From NCBI RefSeq assembly GCF_050586345.1, contig NZ_JBOCEF010000004.1, forward strand, positions 62,001-126,000: DNA of 64,000 bases, written 5' to 3'. The position numbers and the translations under genes are program-made. How positions within the stretch are numbered: the stretch's first letter is position 1; each line of letters begins with the position of its first letter. The notes beneath the pieces are model-generated. The model saw nothing but the letters and a program-made list of their open reading frames with translations, had not been told where the DNA came from and did not search any database. Origin of the DNA: JBOCEF01 sp050586345 (lineage in GTDB: Bacteria; Pseudomonadota; Alphaproteobacteria; Rhodobacterales; Rhodobacteraceae). Shown in pieces: positions 15,199-21,982 of this stretch.

Positions 15199-16632
15199 AT
15201 GTCCTATCCCGACACCCTTCTGCTGATCGACGGCGCCTGGCGCGCGGCCGAGGGCGGCCGCTCGATCCCCGTCATCAACCCCGCCACGGACGAGCAGATC
15301 GGCACGGTCGCCCATGCCTCGACCGCCGATCTCGACGCCGCGCTCGCCGCCGCCGACAAGGGCTTCAAGGAATGGGCCGCCACCGGCGCCTACCAGCGCG
15401 CGAAGATCATGCGCAAGGCCGCCGACAACCTGCGCGCCCGCGCCGGCGAGATCGCCGCGATCATGACCGCCGAGCAGGGCAAGCCGCTGGCCGAGGCCAA
15501 GGGCGAAACCCTCGGCGCCGCCGACACCATCGACTGGTTCGCCGAGGAAGCCCGCCGCGCCTACGGCCAGATCATCCCCTCGCGCATGCCCAACGTCATG
15601 CAGCAGGCGATCAAGATGCCCGTCGGCCCCGTCGCCGCCTTCACGCCGTGGAACTTCCCGCTCAACCAGGTCGTGCGCAAGCTGTCCGCCGCCCTCGCCG
15701 CGGGCTGCTCGATCATCGTCAAGGGCCCCGAGGAAACCCCCGCCTCCCCGGCCGCGATGATGGACTGCTTCGTCGAAGCGGGCGTGCCCGCGGGCGTCAT
15801 CAACCTCGTCTACGGCGTCCCGGCCGAGATTTCCGAGTACCTGATCCCGCATCCGGTCATCAAGAAGATCTCCTTCACCGGCTCCACCCCCGTGGGCAAG
15901 CACCTGCACGCCCTCGCCGGCGCCCACATGAAGAAGTCGACCATGGAGCTCGGCGGCCACGCCCCGGTGATCATCGCGGGCGACGCCGACATCAAGGCGG
16001 CCGTGAAGGTCATGGGCCTGTCCAAGTGGCGCAACGCGGGCCAGGTCTGCGTCTCCCCCACCCGCTTTATGGTCGAGGAAAACGTCTATGACGAGTTCCT
16101 CGACGGCTTCGTGAAGCTGGCCGAGGGGATCAAGGTCGCCGCCGGGACCGAGGAGGGCGCGCAGATGGGCCCCCTCGCCAACGAGCGCCGCATCCCCGCC
16201 CTGCAGGAGCTGATCGCGGATGCGGTCGAGCGCGGCGCGACCCTGAAGACCGGCGGCGAGCGGATCGGCAACAAGGGCCAGTTCTTCCAGCCCACCGTCC
16301 TCGCCAACGTGCCGACCGAGGCGCGTATCATGAACGAGGAGCCCTTCGGCCCCGTCGCCATCGTCAACCCGTTCAGCACCCTCGACGACGCGATCGTCGA
16401 GGCGAACCGGCTCGAATTCGGCCTCGCCTCCTACGCCTTCGCCCGCGACGGCGGGACCATCGCGCGCCTGACCCGCGAGGTGGAGGCCGGGATGCTGACG
16501 ATCAACCACAACGGCCTCGCCCTGCCCGAGGTGCCCTTCGGCGGCATCAAGGATTCGGGCATCGGCACCGAGGGCGGCTCGGAAGCCATCGACGCCTACC
16601 TGGTGACCAAGTTCACCACCGTCGCCTACTGA
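15199..16632 (+). CDS. NAD-dependent succinate-semialdehyde dehydrogenase family protein
   Basis: The 477-residue product is a complete aldehyde dehydrogenase with the GabD/Sad pattern. It has TPWNFPLNQVVRKLSAALAAGC in the Rossmann entry, SFTGSTPVGK in the NAD site, MELGGHAPVI with the general-base Glu and GQVCVSPTRF with the catalytic Cys, and it ends with ALPEVPFGGIKDSGIGTEGG. The closest reading is oxidation of succinate semialdehyde or a related short semialdehyde. The ATG follows AAGGAGACCCCC. It is monocistronic: a terminator follows at 16672-16703. No GABA transaminase is nearby. Confidence 0.88.
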   Translation: MSYPDTLLLIDGAWRAAEGGRSIPVINPATDEQIGTVAHASTADLDAALAAADKGFKEWAATGAYQRAKIMRKAADNLRARAGEIAAIMTAEQGKPLAEAKGETLGAADTIDWFAEEARRAYGQIIPSRMPNVMQQAIKMPVGPVAAFTPWNFPLNQVVRKLSAALAAGCSIIVKGPEETPASPAAMMDCFVEAGVPAGVINLVYGVPAEISEYLIPHPVIKKISFTGSTPVGKHLHALAGAHMKKSTMELGGHAPVIIAGDADIKAAVKVMGLSKWRNAGQVCVSPTRFMVEENVYDEFLDGFVKLAEGIKVAAGTEEGAQMGPLANERRIPALQELIADAVERGATLKTGGERIGNKGQFFQPTVLANVPTEARIMNEEPFGPVAIVNPFSTLDDAIVEANRLEFGLASYAFARDGGTIARLTREVEAGMLTINHNGLALPEVPFGGIKDSGIGTEGGSEAIDAYLVTKFTTVAY

Positions 16633-16671
16633 TCGCCGCCCCCCTTGGGGGCCCGCGCAGACGGACGCAGA

Positions 16672-16703
16672 AAGGGCCCGCCGGAGCGATCCGGCGGGCC
16701 CTT
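16672..16703. terminator. Bidirectional rho-independent terminator
   Basis: Perfect 14-base arms AAGGGCCCGCCGGA (16672-16685) and its complement (16690-16703) with loop GCGA lie between the convergent dehydrogenase and VPLPA-CTERM genes. Confidence 0.9.
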
Positions 16704-16723
16704 CGCATGGCGGGCGACGCGGT

Positions 16724-17257
16724 TCAGCCCGCGCGGCGGCGCCCGGCGAAGCCCAGCGCGGCCAGCCCCGCCAGCAGCGCCGGCGCGGCGGCGGGCAGCG
16801 GCACGTCGGACGGAACCCGGGTGATGACGACGCTCCCGTCATCCGCCACGATGTCCGCCGCCGCCGAGGACAGCGCGAGGAAGAACGGCGCCGCTCCCGT
16901 GGTGATCCCCAGCGTGGTCAGCCCGTCATCGGACAGGAAGCCCACCAGCGGCCCGGCCGAGGACGCGAGCGCCGCGATCTCCTCGCCCAGCGGGTCGAAG
17001 ATCGCCGCATCCGTCGCCGGGCCCAGCGCGGCCGAGAAATGCGCCGTCCCGCCCGCCACGCTGGTGTAGTCGAGATCCACGAGGATGTCCGAGAAGGCGA
17101 CCGCGGCCGCGGGCGCGATCAGCGCGCTGTCGATGGTGAACGTGCCGGACCCGGCGCCGAAGGACCCGGCGACCTGGACGTCGAAGGTCACCGGGGCGGC
17201 CGCGGCGGCGGCGGTTCCGGCGGCCAGCGCCAGGGCCGCGAGAAGGGGAATGCGCAT
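16724..17257 (-). CDS. VPLPA-CTERM sorting-domain exported protein
   Basis: The 177-residue product has a signal peptide (MRIPLLAALALAAGTAAAAA) and ends with VPLPAAAPALLAGLAALGFAGRRRAG. That is the VPLPA motif, a membrane helix and a basic tail that define the VPLPA-CTERM sorting signal found mainly in Rhodobacterales. The body (FDVQVAGSFGAGSGTFTIDS and so on) is a beta-rich, Ala/Asp-rich surface domain without known catalytic residues. Such proteins are presumed to be cut and anchored or exported by a dedicated exosortase, which is not in this window. The start follows AAGGAGATCC. Confidence 0.88.
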   Translation of the reverse strand: MRIPLLAALALAAGTAAAAAAPVTFDVQVAGSFGAGSGTFTIDSALIAPAAAVAFSDILVDLDYTSVAGGTAHFSAALGPATDAAIFDPLGEEIAALASSAGPLVGFLSDDGLTTLGITTGAAPFFLALSSAAADIVADDGSVVITRVPSDVPLPAAAPALLAGLAALGFAGRRRAG

Positions 17258-17285
17258 GGAGGATCTCCTTGGATGAAATGCAGAA

Positions 17286-17311
17286 AAACCCCGGCGGACC
17301 GGCCGGGGTTT
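17286..17311 (-). terminator. Terminator after the spermidine-synthase-like gene
   Basis: Arms AAACCCCGGC (17286-17295) and GCCGGGGTTT (17302-17311) form a hairpin 68 bases after the stop at 17380 on the minus strand, with flanking CAGAA/TTCTG giving a short T-tract. Confidence 0.75.
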
Positions 17312-17379
17312 CTGAATATCCAGGGCGGGATGAGCGGATTTGAAACGCGCCGCGCAGGCTTGCGGCGAAACGGCGCCCG

Positions 17380-19032
17380 CTAGCGGAACCAGCGGTCCCA
17401 GCCGTTCTCGTAGTAGCGCACCAGCGGGTGGTCCTTGATCGAGTTCGCGGGAACCTCGACCGGCCCGGCATCCTTGCCGAAGGCCGCCGCGCCCGCCCAT
17501 ACCCCGGGCGTCAGGAACTTGAGGCCGTCGGGCAGCGCCCCGAGCGGCGGGCGCGCGCGGGGGCTGGCCATCACGAAGCCCCAGTCGCCGAAGCTCGGGG
17601 TGTAGACGTGGTAGGGCAGGACCGAGAGCGCCCCCTCGGGCGCATACGGGTTGCGGGTCTGCGCCAGCGTCTCGGCCACGCACCAGAACGCCTCGCGCGC
17701 GAAGACCGGGCTTCCGGCCTGGGTGGTGAAGACCCCGCCGGGGCGCAGGCGCTCCATCAGGATGGCATAGAATTCAAGGCTGTAGAGCTTGGAGAGGATA
17801 TGCGTGCGCGGGTCCGGCAGGTCGCCGATGATCACGTCGAAGCCCTCGCCGCTCTCCTGCGCGAAGGCCCAGGCGTCCTGGTTGACAACTGTCAACCTGG
17901 GGTTGCGCAAGCTGCCGCCGTTCAGGGCCGCGAGGTCGTCGCGCGCCGCGAAGATCTCGGTCACCCGCGGGTCGAGATCGACCAGCACCACCGCCTCGAC
18001 CTCGGGCCAGCGCAGCACCTCGCGCGCCGCCATCCCGTCGCCGCCCCCGAGGATCAGCACCCGCTTGCGCGACGCCGCCCGGGACATCGCCGGATGCACC
18101 AGCGCCTCGTGGTAGCGATGCTCGTCCAGGCTGTCGAACTGGATCGAGCCGTTGAGGAACAGCCGCGTGCGGTCCCGGAACCGGGTGACGACGACGCGCT
18201 GGTGGGCGGTGTCCTCGGCCAGGATCACCTCGTCCTCGAACATCTGCGCGTCGAGCGCCGAGACGAAGCGGTCCGACAGCCCCAGCCCCCCGACCAGCAG
18301 CGCGGCCGAGACCGCGGCCCCGACCGCCAGCCCCCGCGTCCCGCGCGGGCGCAGCGCGACGATGGAGGCGGCCCCGACGGCGACGTTCATCAGCCCGAAG
18401 GCCAGCGACGCCGCCATCAGCCCCAGCATCGGCACTACGGCGAGCGGGAACAGCACCGAGGCGGCCAGCGCCCCGGCATAGTCGAAGGTCAGCACGTTCT
18501 CGAACCGGTGCCTGGCGCCCGATTTCTCCAGCAGCCGCGCGATCAGCGGGATCTCGGCCCCCGCCAGCGCGCCGATGGCGATCAGCGCGGTGAACAGCAC
18601 CGGGCGCACCGCGTCGAGATAGGCGTAGGAGAAGAACAGGGCCGGGGCCGAGAAGCCCCCCAGCACTCCCAGCGCCAGCTGCGCCGACACGAAGCCCCGC
18701 GCCGGGTCCGACACGTGCCGCGACGCCCAGGCCCCGAGGCCCATGGAGGACAGGAACACGCCGATGACCAGGCTGAACTGCGCGATGCTGTCGCCGATCA
18801 GGTAGGAGGCGCTGGCGGCGGCGATCAGCTCATAGGTCAGGCCCGCCGCGGCGATGAAGAAGGCGGCGGCGAGCAGCCAGAGCTCGGCCGCCTTCGGCGC
18901 GCCGGGCGTGGGGGCGCCGGTCCCCTCCGCCGCGCCGCGCGCCGCGTCTCCGCCCTGCCCCGGCCCGTCCGCGCCCTGCCCCGGCCCGTCCGCGCCCGGC
19001 CCGCCTGCGGCCCCCGCGGGGCCGCCGGTCAT
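17380..19032 (-). CDS. Membrane-bound spermidine synthase-like protein (polyamine aminopropyltransferase)
   Basis: The 550-residue product has a Gly-rich N-terminal tail (residues 1-45), about seven membrane helices (residues 48-260) and a C-terminal spermidine-synthase domain. That domain contains RVLILGGGDGMAAREVLRW (SAM/dcSAM site), VVLVDLDPRV and FDVIIGDLPDPRTHILSKLYSLEFY. The family transfers the aminopropyl group of decarboxylated SAM to putrescine, but no SAM decarboxylase gene is present here. It shares an ATGA overlap with DUF350, in an operon with two DUF4178 proteins. A role in the cell envelope rather than bulk polyamine synthesis is likely. The N-terminal tail carries a short tandem repeat (GADGPGQ). 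Confidence 0.88.
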   Translation of the reverse strand: MTGGPAGAAGGPGADGPGQGADGPGQGGDAARGAAEGTGAPTPGAPKAAELWLLAAAFFIAAAGLTYELIAAASASYLIGDSIAQFSLVIGVFLSSMGLGAWASRHVSDPARGFVSAQLALGVLGGFSAPALFFSYAYLDAVRPVLFTALIAIGALAGAEIPLIARLLEKSGARHRFENVLTFDYAGALAASVLFPLAVVPMLGLMAASLAFGLMNVAVGAASIVALRPRGTRGLAVGAAVSAALLVGGLGLSDRFVSALDAQMFEDEVILAEDTAHQRVVVTRFRDRTRLFLNGSIQFDSLDEHRYHEALVHPAMSRAASRKRVLILGGGDGMAAREVLRWPEVEAVVLVDLDPRVTEIFAARDDLAALNGGSLRNPRLTVVNQDAWAFAQESGEGFDVIIGDLPDPRTHILSKLYSLEFYAILMERLRPGGVFTTQAGSPVFAREAFWCVAETLAQTRNPYAPEGALSVLPYHVYTPSFGDWGFVMASPRARPPLGALPDGLKFLTPGVWAGAAAFGKDAGPVEVPANSIKDHPLVRYYENGWDRWFR

Positions 19033-19253
19033 GACAGGATCACGGCGGCGATGATGATCGCGACCGACAGGAACAGCCCGGCGATGACGATGGCCAGCGC
19101 GACGTTCTGGTCCTCCTCGATCTCCTTGTGCAGCGAATAGGGCGTCAGAAGGTCGAGAATGTACCAGCAGGCCGCCAGCAGCCCCACGCCGACCACCGTG
19201 TAGATCACCGTGCCGAAGAGGCCCGAGGCGGTCACCTGAGCGAGAATATCCAT
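19029..19253 (-). CDS. DUF350 small membrane protein (YjfL-like)
   Basis: The 74-residue product has two membrane helices, GLFGTVIYTVVGVGLLAACWYILDLLTP and VALAIVIAGLFLSVAIIIAAVIL, joined by the loop YSLHKEIEEDQN, which matches the DUF350 repeat (a single copy here; many DUF350 proteins have two). DUF350 proteins occur in operons with PspA-like, DUF4178 and spermidine-synthase-like proteins in many bacteria. It overlaps the downstream synthase gene as ATGA. Its biochemical function is unknown. Confidence 0.9.
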   Translation of the reverse strand: MDILAQVTASGLFGTVIYTVVGVGLLAACWYILDLLTPYSLHKEIEEDQNVALAIVIAGLFLSVAIIIAAVILS

Positions 19254-19392
19254 GCGCCCGTTCCTTTCCTGCGCCGCCGCGGCGGCGTGTCCGTTCGCCC
19301 GCGCGGCCCGCGCCGCGCCGACATGCCCGGCCCGCGCCCGCCCGTCCCCCGGGCCCCGGCGCGCGCCGCGTCCTCCTCCGCGCCGCCCCGCG

Positions 19393-19421
19393 CCCTCCCG
19401 CCCCCTGCAGGGGGAGGAGGG
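19393..19421. promoter_or_regulatory. Hairpin-forming palindrome between the 54-aa gene and DUF350
   Basis: CCCCCTGCAGGGGG (19401-19414) is a perfect 14-base palindrome, extended by CCCTCC (19393-19398) and GGAGGG (19416-19421). It lies in the only sizeable gap (180 bases) of an otherwise overlapping operon and may separate expression of the upstream and downstream parts. The rest of the gap shows nothing else. Confidence 0.45.
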
Positions 19422-19433
19422 CCGCGGCGGCGC

Positions 19434-19598
19434 CTATTTCACCCGCCCCGCCAGGTAGCCGCCGCCGCCCGAGCCGGAGCGGACCGATTGCGTGACGTCC
19501 GAGTCCTCGCCCCACACGCCCGCATCGGCCAGCCGCCAGGCCATGCCGACCATCAGCGCGAACACCGCCACGACCAGGATCCGCGCCACCACGCCCAT
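19434..19598 (-). CDS. 54-residue single-span membrane protein coupled to DUF4178
   Basis: The product begins with the membrane helix VVARILVVAVFALMVGMAW and ends DSDVTQSVRSGSGGGGYLAGRVK, a short Gly/Ser-rich tail. Its ATG overlaps the stop of the DUF4178 gene as TGATG, the reading frame has the strong G/C third-position bias of its neighbours, and the stop is a clean TAG. No family is recognised. It is probably a small partner of the DUF4178/DUF350/synthase membrane system, placed at the inner membrane with the tail on the far side. Confidence 0.75.
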   Translation of the reverse strand: MGVVARILVVAVFALMVGMAWRLADAGVWGEDSDVTQSVRSGSGGGGYLAGRVK

Positions 19599-20830
19599 CA
19601 GTCGTCATCCCCCCGGAACATCCAGGCCACGAGGAACCAGTTGCGCGCCAGGAACACCAGCAGGCTGACCGCCGCCGCGGCCCAGAGCCAGCCCACCGCC
19701 TTCACGTCGCCCCAGGCATGGACCCAGACCCGGTTCGCCGGGGTCCCGCCGCTCCAGTCCACCTGGCTTTCGAAATCGCCGATCGAGACGGTGTGCGGCC
19801 CGGCGGCGGGCGCGCGGAAGGTCACCGACGCGCTGCGCGAGCCCTCGGTCCAGGACCCTTCCGAATCCCGCCCCTCGTAGAACTCCATCCCGCGCTCGAC
19901 CTCGAACACCACCTCGTCCTCGTCATCCGTGACCTCGATCCCCATCGCGGCCCAGGAATTGCGCACGTTGCTGGTCAGGTCGAGCCGCACCAGCTCTCCC
20001 GCCGCCGGCACGTCGAGCTGGAAGCTGAAGGGCGGGGACTGGTCGACGACCCGCCCGAGATCCCGCTCGCCCCCCGACATCACGATGGCGGCGAAGGCGC
20101 AGAGGGCCATCGAGATCCCCGCCGTGTTGCCGATGAAACGCCCGAGGCTGCGCGGTTTGCGCGGCTTGCGCGGGGCCTTCGCGGGTTCGACCCCGAAGGC
20201 GGCGCAGGTCTCGGCGGCGTCGAGGGGGGTGGTCAGCTCCACCTCCCGCTCCCCGGACGCGCTTTCCGAGAAGGTCAGCACCTTGCCGCCGCGGAAATAG
20301 GAAACGACGCGGGACAGCTCTCCGCGCTTGGGGATCCAGCTGAACTCGCCCGCGGCGTAGTCCACCTCCCAGACCGCGCTTTCGTCCAGCATCATCTGCT
20401 GCCCGCGATAGCGCACCGACCGCTCCGGGGCGCCGGGCGGCATCCAGGCCGGGTCGGCGCCGCGGCGGGTGCGGCGGGTGAACTGGATCTTCGCGCCCTC
20501 GACCGTCAGCCAGGCGTAGCCATGGGTGGGGGAGTAGAGCTGGTGGTCGACCCACCGCCATTCCTCGCCATCCTCGCGCTCCACCATTCCAAGGATGCCG
20601 ATGATGGTGAAGAGAACCCCGTCGATCTCGCCCGCCATGCCGATCTCGAACGGGGTCTCGGGGCGCTCGGCCGAGAGGAACCTGCCCACGGCCTGGAAGT
20701 CCTCCAGCGCCGAAAGGGTGGAGCCGCAGGAGGGGCAGACCATGGCCAGCACCCGCCCGCCGCCATGCAGGCCCAGGCCGGTCCCGCAATTGGGACAGTC
20801 GAGCGAGCGGATCTCCGCGGCGCGGGTCAT
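19598..20830 (-). CDS. DUF4178 membrane protein with N-terminal zinc ribbon
   Basis: The 410-residue product begins with a zinc ribbon (CPNCGTGLGLHGGGRVLAMVCPSCGS, residues 12-37) and a DUF4178 domain (IGMAGEIDGVLFTIIGILGMVER through HGYAWLTVEG). A second DUF4178-like segment follows, then a membrane helix near 235-255 (NTAGISMALCAFAAIVM), an extracytoplasmic beta-rich region (SFQLDVPAAGELVRLDL, SRSASVTFRAPAAGPHTVSIGDF) and a final helix (AVGWLWAAAAVSLLVFLARNWFL). The function is unknown; the layout suggests an envelope sensor. It overlaps the upstream DUF4178 gene as ATGA and the 54-residue gene by one base. Confidence 0.88.
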   Translation of the reverse strand: MTRAAEIRSLDCPNCGTGLGLHGGGRVLAMVCPSCGSTLSALEDFQAVGRFLSAERPETPFEIGMAGEIDGVLFTIIGILGMVEREDGEEWRWVDHQLYSPTHGYAWLTVEGAKIQFTRRTRRGADPAWMPPGAPERSVRYRGQQMMLDESAVWEVDYAAGEFSWIPKRGELSRVVSYFRGGKVLTFSESASGEREVELTTPLDAAETCAAFGVEPAKAPRKPRKPRSLGRFIGNTAGISMALCAFAAIVMSGGERDLGRVVDQSPPFSFQLDVPAAGELVRLDLTSNVRNSWAAMGIEVTDDEDEVVFEVERGMEFYEGRDSEGSWTEGSRSASVTFRAPAAGPHTVSIGDFESQVDWSGGTPANRVWVHAWGDVKAVGWLWAAAAVSLLVFLARNWFLVAWMFRGDDD

Positions 20831-21507
20831 CTGCCGTCCCCGAAATCATCGAGCCGCTGGACGTCCCAGGGATCGACCCAGCGGCCCTCGAACCAGGCGT
20901 TGAAATCCTCGCCCGTCTCGGCCGAGAGGATGCGCCCGTCGGGGCCTTCGAAATTCACGTAACGATGGGTCTCGCCGATGCGGGGCTTCTCGGGGAGCTC
21001 TCCGGCGAAACCGATGCATTCGGCGGTCTCCACCTCCTGCGCGCGGTACATGAGCCCGTCATGCTCGACCCGGTCGCCGATGGCGACGTCGGCGCGGCGC
21101 AGGGGGGCGTCGACGGGGGGCACGGGGGTCTGCACCGCCACGTCGCCCTCGTCGACCGAGACCCAGGCCCCGGTGACGCCGGTCCCCTGCTCCCACGGGC
21201 CCTCGGGGGCGCGGCCCATGGCGTGCTGGCCCTCGATCTCGCACCAGAACTCGTCCCAGGTCCCGCGGCCGTAGGAGTAGCGCACGACGCCGAGCGGGTG
21301 GAACACGCGCCGCCCGATGCGGAACCGCCGGTCGATGGAGAGGAGGGGCGAGGGGTCGTGGATCTCTCCCGCCGCGCCGGGGTCGCGGAAGGACATGTCG
21401 TCGAGGAAGATGGTGGATTTGCAGTAGTCGCAGGTCACGACCTTGGAGGTCGCGAGGCGCGGGCTGACCGAGGCGCCGCAATTGGGGCAGGAATGGGCGT
21501 CCGTCAT
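20827..21507 (-). CDS. DUF4178 soluble protein with zinc ribbon
   Basis: The 226-residue product starts MTDAHSCPNCGASVSPRL and then VVTCDYCKS, a four-cysteine zinc ribbon, followed by one or two DUF4178 segments (FRIGRRVFHPLGVVRYSYGRGTWDEFWCEI; IGDRVEHDGLMYRAQEVETAE). No membrane helix is seen. It is the first gene of the operon DUF4178, DUF4178, 54-aa protein, DUF350, spermidine-synthase-like. The start at 21507 was picked because upstream codons are repetitive intergenic sequence. Its role is unknown. Confidence 0.85.
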   Translation of the reverse strand: MTDAHSCPNCGASVSPRLATSKVVTCDYCKSTIFLDDMSFRDPGAAGEIHDPSPLLSIDRRFRIGRRVFHPLGVVRYSYGRGTWDEFWCEIEGQHAMGRAPEGPWEQGTGVTGAWVSVDEGDVAVQTPVPPVDAPLRRADVAIGDRVEHDGLMYRAQEVETAECIGFAGELPEKPRIGETHRYVNFEGPDGRILSAETGEDFNAWFEGRWVDPWDVQRLDDFGDGR

Positions 21508-21651
21508 GGAAATATCGCGCCGTGCTGAAATCCGCGCGCGGCCCGTATCGGGCCGGCGGCGGAACGTAGCGCGAGGGACGGGCCGGGTGCAAGCGCGCGG
21601 GGAAGGGGGGCGGGACGCCCCGCAGGGGCGGCGCGGGGGCGCGGTGGGGGC

Positions 21652-21735
21652 GGGGGAAGGGCGCGTGGACGCGCCAAGGGCTGGGGGAAGGGCGCGTACG
21701 CGCCAAGGGCTGGGGGGAAGGGCGCTTTCGCGCCC
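21652..21735. repeat. Three tandem hairpin units with compensating changes
   Basis: A unit of about 30 bases, GGGGAAG + hairpin + CAAGGGCTG, repeats three times. The stems are GGCGCGT/ACGCGCC (21660-21675), GGCGCGT/ACGCGCC without loop (21691-21704) and GGGCGC/GCGCCC (21720-21735). Loops and stems differ but pairing is kept. Confidence 0.6.
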
Positions 21736-21911
21736 GGGCGGGCGGGCCGCCGCTGCGCGCGCGAAGCGCCGCGCGGCGCGGTCCGGCCGCTCCCCCGCCG
21801 CGCAGGCGCCCGGCGGGATGCGCCCGCTCAGGGGGGGACAAGCCCCCCGTTCGCGGCCGCAGGCGGCGGAACGCCGCCGGGCCAGGCCCGGACCGCCCCC
21901 CTGGAAAAGAA

Positions 21912-21942
21912 ACGGCGGCGCGCCCCCAAGGCCCGCCGCCGT
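21912..21942 (-). terminator. Rho-independent terminator after atzF
   Basis: Arms ACGGCGGCG (21912-21920) and CGCCGCCGT (21934-21942), followed on the minus strand by TTCTTTT, lie 40 bases after the atzF stop at 21983. Confidence 0.8.
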
Positions 21943-21982
21943 CCCCCCTTTCGCAGGGCGGCTCCTGCCCGCCCTGCGCGGA

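Larger units (their letters stand above)
21508..21982. other. 475-base G-rich gap with tandem hairpins
   Basis: No gene is supported in this low-complexity gap. It holds the tandem hairpin array at 21652-21735 and the atzF terminator at 21912-21942, both listed separately, and must also contain the promoter of the DUF4178 operon near 21510-21560, which I cannot place. Confidence 0.5.

Noticed and set aside
14587..16842. 751-codon minus-strand frame antisense to the aldehyde dehydrogenase gene
   Set aside because: No conserved motif; antisense to a complete dehydrogenase.
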